Positions 6,885 through 9,225 of a stretch of DNA of 9,225 nucleotides are shown here, piece after piece (the first letter of the stretch is position 1; every line of letters begins with the position of its first letter). The stretch spans positions 1 through 9,225 of the forward strand of contig CANQMB010000038.1 of assembly GCA_947624845.1 (NCBI GenBank), given 5' to 3'. The notes beneath the pieces were generated by a model that worked only from the letters and a program-made list of their open reading frames with translations, did not search any database and was not told the DNA's origin. The translations under genes and the position numbers were made by a program. The DNA is from an uncultured Bacilli bacterium (GTDB taxonomy: Bacteria; Bacillota_I; Bacilli_A; RF39; UBA660).

Positions 6885-7577
6885 CTCTTGCATATAAGAA
6901 AGTAAGGTTTTTGTTACCTTTAAATATCCTAAATTAGATAAATGAAGTCCATCGGTTGTAAATTTTAATCCTAAATTTCCTTCATCATCAATTAGTTCTT
7001 GATATAAATCTATATAGGTAATTTCTTCTTGATCACAATATTTTTTTAATTTTTTATTGATGTTTTGAATGATTTTATTCGTTCTGTTTCCAACCATATC
7101 TAAATCAACGGGTTCTTGATCTGTATTATTTATCGGATAAAGAGATTCAATATATATTTTTGTTTGAGGACGCATTTTATGAATCTTTTTTACAATCTTT
7201 TTAATATTGTTTACAATCTCTTCTGGTTTTTTGTCCTCTCGAATATCATTCGTACCAATCAATAAAAACACTTTCGTCGGATTATAGATAGCCACTCTAT
7301 CATGTAAATTTTCTAAAATATCCGTCGTCGTATTTCCAGCTACCCCACTGTTTACAACAGGTAAATCATCATATAGTTCTTCTACAGGATAAAAATCAGT
7401 AATTGAATCCCCTAACAATACAAAATTATCTGTACTAGAAACTTTAACATCATAAATTTTATTAATAACCTCTTTTTTTGGATAAAGTTGTTGAATACAT
7501 AATATTCCGATTAAAACAATAATCATTATACATAAAATCGTATCAAGAACAACTTGTTTATTCCATTTGTTTTTCAT
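6882..7577 (-). CDS. Membrane-anchored SGNH/GDSL hydrolase (putative glycan esterase or acyl-transfer enzyme)
   Basis: A 231-residue protein with a basic N-terminus and one hydrophobic helix at about 11-29, placing the catalytic domain outside the cell. All SGNH blocks are present: GDSIT at 56-60 with the nucleophile S58, NSGVAGNTT (glycine at 81), GTND at 108-111 with N110, and DGLH at 209-212 with the D209/H212 pair. The length and the VFLLIGTNDI...EEIVNNIKKIV pattern match the single-domain GDSL lipase/acylhydrolase family (PF13472 type). Members often remove or transfer acetyl groups on polysaccharides or peptidoglycan. In this locus the likely target is the surface glycan made by the neighbouring genes (inference). 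The start is well supported by GAGGGG six bases before the ATG. It sits alone between its own promoter and terminator. Confidence 0.9.
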   Translation of the reverse strand: MKNKWNKQVVLDTILCIMIIVLIGILCIQQLYPKKEVINKIYDVKVSSTDNFVLLGDSITDFYPVEELYDDLPVVNSGVAGNTTTDILENLHDRVAIYNPTKVFLLIGTNDIREDKKPEEIVNNIKKIVKKIHKMRPQTKIYIESLYPINNTDQEPVDLDMVGNRTNKIIQNINKKLKKYCDQEEITYIDLYQELIDDEGNLGLKFTTDGLHLSNLGYLKVTKTLLSYMQE

Positions 7578-7601
7578 AACTTTCCCCTCGATCGAGTCCT
7601 T

Positions 7602-7630
7602 ATTATAATATATTTATCCAAATTATGCAA
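7602..7630 (-). promoter_or_regulatory. Probable promoter of the SGNH hydrolase gene
   Basis: Minus-strand TTGCAT (7630-7625) and a perfect TATAAT (7607-7602) are 17 bases apart. The -35 keeps only the TTG of the consensus. The predicted start near 7595 falls at the edge of a ten-base perfect palindrome, CTCGATCGAG (7587-7596), which touches the ribosome site. Confidence 0.55.
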
Positions 7631-7637
7631 TAAAAAT

Positions 7638-8549
7638 CTAGGATTTGTTCTTGATTGAGTCTTTTTTAAAAATGAATACTTTACTAAATATATAATTAGA
7701 AATAATAACTAAAATATTAGAAACTACTTTAGCAATTAAATCGTAGATTCCTAAACATTGAATCATAATATACATACAAAGCATATCAATTCCCAAAGAT
7801 AAAATTCGAAAAGAGAAAAAAGAAACCATCTCTTTTAAATCTTCTTTCTTTGTATCATTTACACTTTCAAATACAAAAAGTTTATTGGTAACAAACGCAA
7901 ATAACACGGCAAATACCCAAGCAATCACGTTACTTACCTGATAATTCATAGAAAATCCATAAGTAAAAATAAAGTAGCTAATAATATTAATAAAAGTGGT
8001 AAGTCCGCCAAAAATTAAATACAAGAAGATTTCTCGAAATTTTCTACCTTGATTTAATTTTCCTTCTTTTTCCCATTTTTCAATATTTTCTTCTATTAAA
8101 TGAATCATATTTCCTTGATTAGATTCATGTTCTTTCGGATTCAAGCTTTTCGCTTTTTTCAAAAGTTTGCCTAAAGCATTAAAATCCTTGAGTTCTAGCA
8201 GTTGCTTATTTTTAGCAAATTCCTCTATAATTTGTTTTTGATGATCGTTCGTATGTTCCTTATATTTTTTTAATCTTGCTGCGGCAATAATTTTCTTTTT
8301 ATATTTTAAAGCGGTAATAATCGATCCAACGCCTCCATGCGTAATAACTAAATCGGCCTTTTTGGTCAGTTTTTCTAACTCGTCCATAGGAATAAAATCG
8401 AAGATTTCCATTACCTCAGACTGATATTTCGTATATCCAGCTTGAACGATTACTTTCTCTTTGATTGTTCCTTTTTTTATTTCTTTTTCTACGGCTTTTA
8501 ACAATCTTGAAAAATCTTTATCCTGTGTTCCTAAAGTTACTAAAATCAT
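7638..8549 (-). CDS. PssE/Alg13-like glycosyltransferase fused to a GtrA-like membrane domain
   Basis: A 303-residue two-domain protein. Residues 1-160 are the UDP-sugar-binding half of a split GT-B enzyme (GT28 C-terminal family, like PssE, Cps14G and yeast Alg13): MILVTLGTQD start, ITHGGVGS at 69-76, and the EHTNDHQ motif at 98-104 that contacts the nucleotide sugar. Residues about 172-296 are a GtrA-like domain (PF04138): FLYLIFGGLTTFINIISYFIF, then a helix with FVTNKLFVF, and two more helices ending YIFSKVFIFKK, four membrane helices in all. GtrA proteins are thought to take part in moving polyprenyl-phosphate-linked sugars across the membrane. The partner half is the gene just upstream; its TAG stop lies within this gene's AGGAGGG ribosome site, so the two are translationally coupled. 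The fusion would tether the transferase to the membrane. A stand-alone PssE is about 160 residues, so the extra domain is a true addition, not a start error. Confidence 0.92.
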   Translation of the reverse strand: MILVTLGTQDKDFSRLLKAVEKEIKKGTIKEKVIVQAGYTKYQSEVMEIFDFIPMDELEKLTKKADLVITHGGVGSIITALKYKKKIIAAARLKKYKEHTNDHQKQIIEEFAKNKQLLELKDFNALGKLLKKAKSLNPKEHESNQGNMIHLIEENIEKWEKEGKLNQGRKFREIFLYLIFGGLTTFINIISYFIFTYGFSMNYQVSNVIAWVFAVLFAFVTNKLFVFESVNDTKKEDLKEMVSFFSFRILSLGIDMLCMYIMIQCLGIYDLIAKVVSNILVIISNYIFSKVFIFKKDSIKNKS

Positions 8550-8553
8550 AGAA

Positions 8554-8560
8554 CCCTCCT
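8554..8560 (-). promoter_or_regulatory. Shine-Dalgarno site overlapping the upstream stop codon
   Basis: AGGAGGG (8560-8554, minus strand) lies four bases before the ATG at 8549 and includes the last two bases of the TAG stop of the Alg14-like gene (8561-8559). A strong site that fixes the start and suggests coupled, roughly equal synthesis of the two enzyme halves. Confidence 0.88.
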
Positions 8561-9029
8561 AATAAATCCAACCACTACAGATGGCCTTAGGATATAGTTT
8601 CAACATACTTTCCCATTGAACAATAAACAAATCAGCAAAATGATAGATAAGTCTACCTGTAATCGTCTTCGTATAAATATTGGCAAAAGATTCAATGTAG
8701 ATAATTTTACTTCCAAAAATTTTTCCTAAACAACACATAGGGCCTGCCGTATGAGCCCCTGTTGTTATAATCACATCTGGTTGAAATTTTAAGTAAATAT
8801 ATAAGCTTTTAAAACAATTGGCAAGCAGTTTAAAAGGATAAGAAAAGAAATGATCTTTACTGCCAAAAATTAAAAACTTTACTCGATTCGGATACTTTTG
8901 AGTTAAGTTTTGATTATTTTTAGTTTTTTCTGTCACTAATAGATATTCATATTTTGAAAACATGGGACTTAGTTGCATCAATTCAGAAAAGTGTCCCCCA
9001 GTAGAAGAAATGAACATTACTTTTTTCAA
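8559..9029 (-). CDS. PssD/Alg14-like glycosyltransferase subunit
   Basis: A 156-residue protein, the normal length for bacterial PssD/Cps14F and matching Alg14 (PF08660). These proteins form the acceptor-binding half of a split GT-B enzyme and recruit or enhance the PssE/Alg13 half. Visible signatures are the N-terminal SSTGGH at 8-13, PDVIITTGAHTAGP at 84-97, IYIESFANI at 110-118, and a C-terminal FIVQWESM...YPKA..SG.IY. There is no strong N-terminal membrane helix, so membrane contact may come through the GtrA domain of its partner. The start is a TTG at 9029: MKKVMFISS is the expected N-terminus, an in-frame stop (9038-9036) blocks anything longer, and AGGTGGTGA lies just before it. First gene of a two-gene unit. 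The transferred sugar is unknown; characterised relatives act as beta-1,4 galactosyl, glucuronosyl or GlcNAc transferases on lipid-linked acceptors. Confidence 0.92.
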   Translation of the reverse strand: MKKVMFISSTGGHFSELMQLSPMFSKYEYLLVTEKTKNNQNLTQKYPNRVKFLIFGSKDHFFSYPFKLLANCFKSLYIYLKFQPDVIITTGAHTAGPMCCLGKIFGSKIIYIESFANIYTKTITGRLIYHFADLFIVQWESMLKLYPKAICSGWIY

Positions 9030-9053
9030 AAAACGTCACCACCTAATGCCTTC

Positions 9054-9082
9054 ATTATATACCAAATAGAAAAAATAATCTA
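9054..9082 (-). promoter_or_regulatory. Possible promoter of the PssD/PssE unit
   Basis: A perfect TATAAT (9059-9054, minus strand) lies about 25 bases before the TTG start. At 17-base spacing the -35 would be TAGATT (9082-9077), a poor match. Position and orientation are right and it is the only good -10 in this gap on this strand. Confidence 0.5.
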
Positions 9083-9101
9083 GAAAAATAAAATAGACAC
9101 G

Positions 9102-9130
9102 TTGTCATTATTTTCATATTTTGCTATAAT
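9102..9130 (+). promoter_or_regulatory. Promoter of the divergent secreted-protein gene
   Basis: TTGTCA (9102-9107) and TATAAT (9125-9130) are 17 bases apart and the -10 is extended by TGC. This is one of the best promoters in the window, with a predicted start near 9137. The -35 overlaps the short dyad GACA-CGT-TGTC at 9096-9106, a possible regulator site. Confidence 0.8.
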
Positions 9131-9148
9131 ACAGTGGGAAGTGATAAT

Positions 9149-9225
9149 ATGAAAAAAGGGATATTTTTAATTATTCTAACATTTTTATTATGTCCAACAG
9201 TAGTGTTGGCTGTAGATTTAAATAC
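9149..9225 (+). CDS. Secreted protein, N-terminal fragment (continues past the right edge)
   Basis: Only 25 codons are seen: MKKGIFLIILTFLLCPTVVLAVDLN. This is a textbook signal peptide: two lysines, a hydrophobic core and a likely signal peptidase I cut after VLA. The single cysteine lies in LLCP, which does not fit a lipobox, so a lipoprotein is unlikely. A strong promoter lies just upstream and a GGGAAG ribosome site precedes the ATG. It is the only plus-strand gene and diverges from the polysaccharide genes, so it probably begins another transcription unit. The function cannot be judged from this fragment. Confidence 0.75.
   Translation, partial: MKKGIFLIILTFLLCPTVVLAVDLN

Noticed and set aside
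7622..7650. Weak hairpin AAATC-CTA-GATTT then TTATT at the stop codon of the PssE-GtrA gene
   Set aside because: Only five mostly A/T pairs and a short T run; too weak to call a terminator, so read-through into the SGNH gene is possible.
1..9225. Recoding of TGA as tryptophan (mycoplasma code)
   Set aside because: Tryptophans are encoded by TGG and TGA ends the gene at 3392.
1..9225. CRISPR arrays, tRNA/rRNA genes, insertion sequences, long direct repeats
   Set aside because: None seen; every gap between genes is about 120 bases or shorter and is accounted for by promoters, terminators and ribosome sites.

Overview
The window is AT-rich DNA from a Gram-positive-type bacterium. Most likely it is a low-GC gut Bacillota, or a Bacilli/Mycoplasmatota-like lineage that keeps the standard code: Trp is TGG and TGA is used as a stop. 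Strong Shine-Dalgarno sites, sigma-A-like promoters with extended -10 boxes, and a lysine/isoleucine-rich proteome with membrane-anchored surface proteins support this. Species cannot be named from the sequence alone.

Seven genes run on the minus strand and one partial gene runs on the plus strand at the right edge. In minus-strand order they are: a PssD/Alg14-like glycosyltransferase subunit (9029-8559); a fusion of its PssE/Alg13-like catalytic partner to a GtrA-like membrane domain (8549-7638); a membrane-anchored SGNH/GDSL hydrolase (7577-6882); a UbiA-family enzyme resembling decaprenyl-phosphate phosphoribosyltransferase (6769-5879); a fusion of a polysaccharide pyruvyl transferase to an FrhB-type iron-sulfur flavoprotein (5803-3392); a GT2-GT4 double glycosyltransferase (3387-1093); and a membrane-anchored surface protein of unknown function, cut by the left edge (1001-1). 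A divergent secreted protein starts at 9149 and is cut by the right edge.

The middle six genes look like part of a cell-surface polysaccharide locus. A split GT-B transferase adds sugar to a polyprenyl-linked glycan, a GtrA domain and a UbiA enzyme suggest polyprenyl-phosphate sugar donors used outside the cell, the GT2-GT4 protein adds further sugars, and the pyruvyl transferase fusion and SGNH hydrolase would modify the polymer (pyruvyl, acyl). No polymerase, Wzx-type flippase or priming transferase is present, so the locus either extends beyond the window or relies on genes elsewhere.

The locus is not one long operon. Intergenic hairpins and promoters suggest five short minus-strand units: 9029-7638, 7577-6882, 6769-5879, 5803-1093 and 1001-leftwards. 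In two junctions the terminator of one unit overlaps promoter elements of the next. The most noteworthy content is the pair of unusual domain fusions (pyruvyl transferase/FrhB and Alg13/GtrA).
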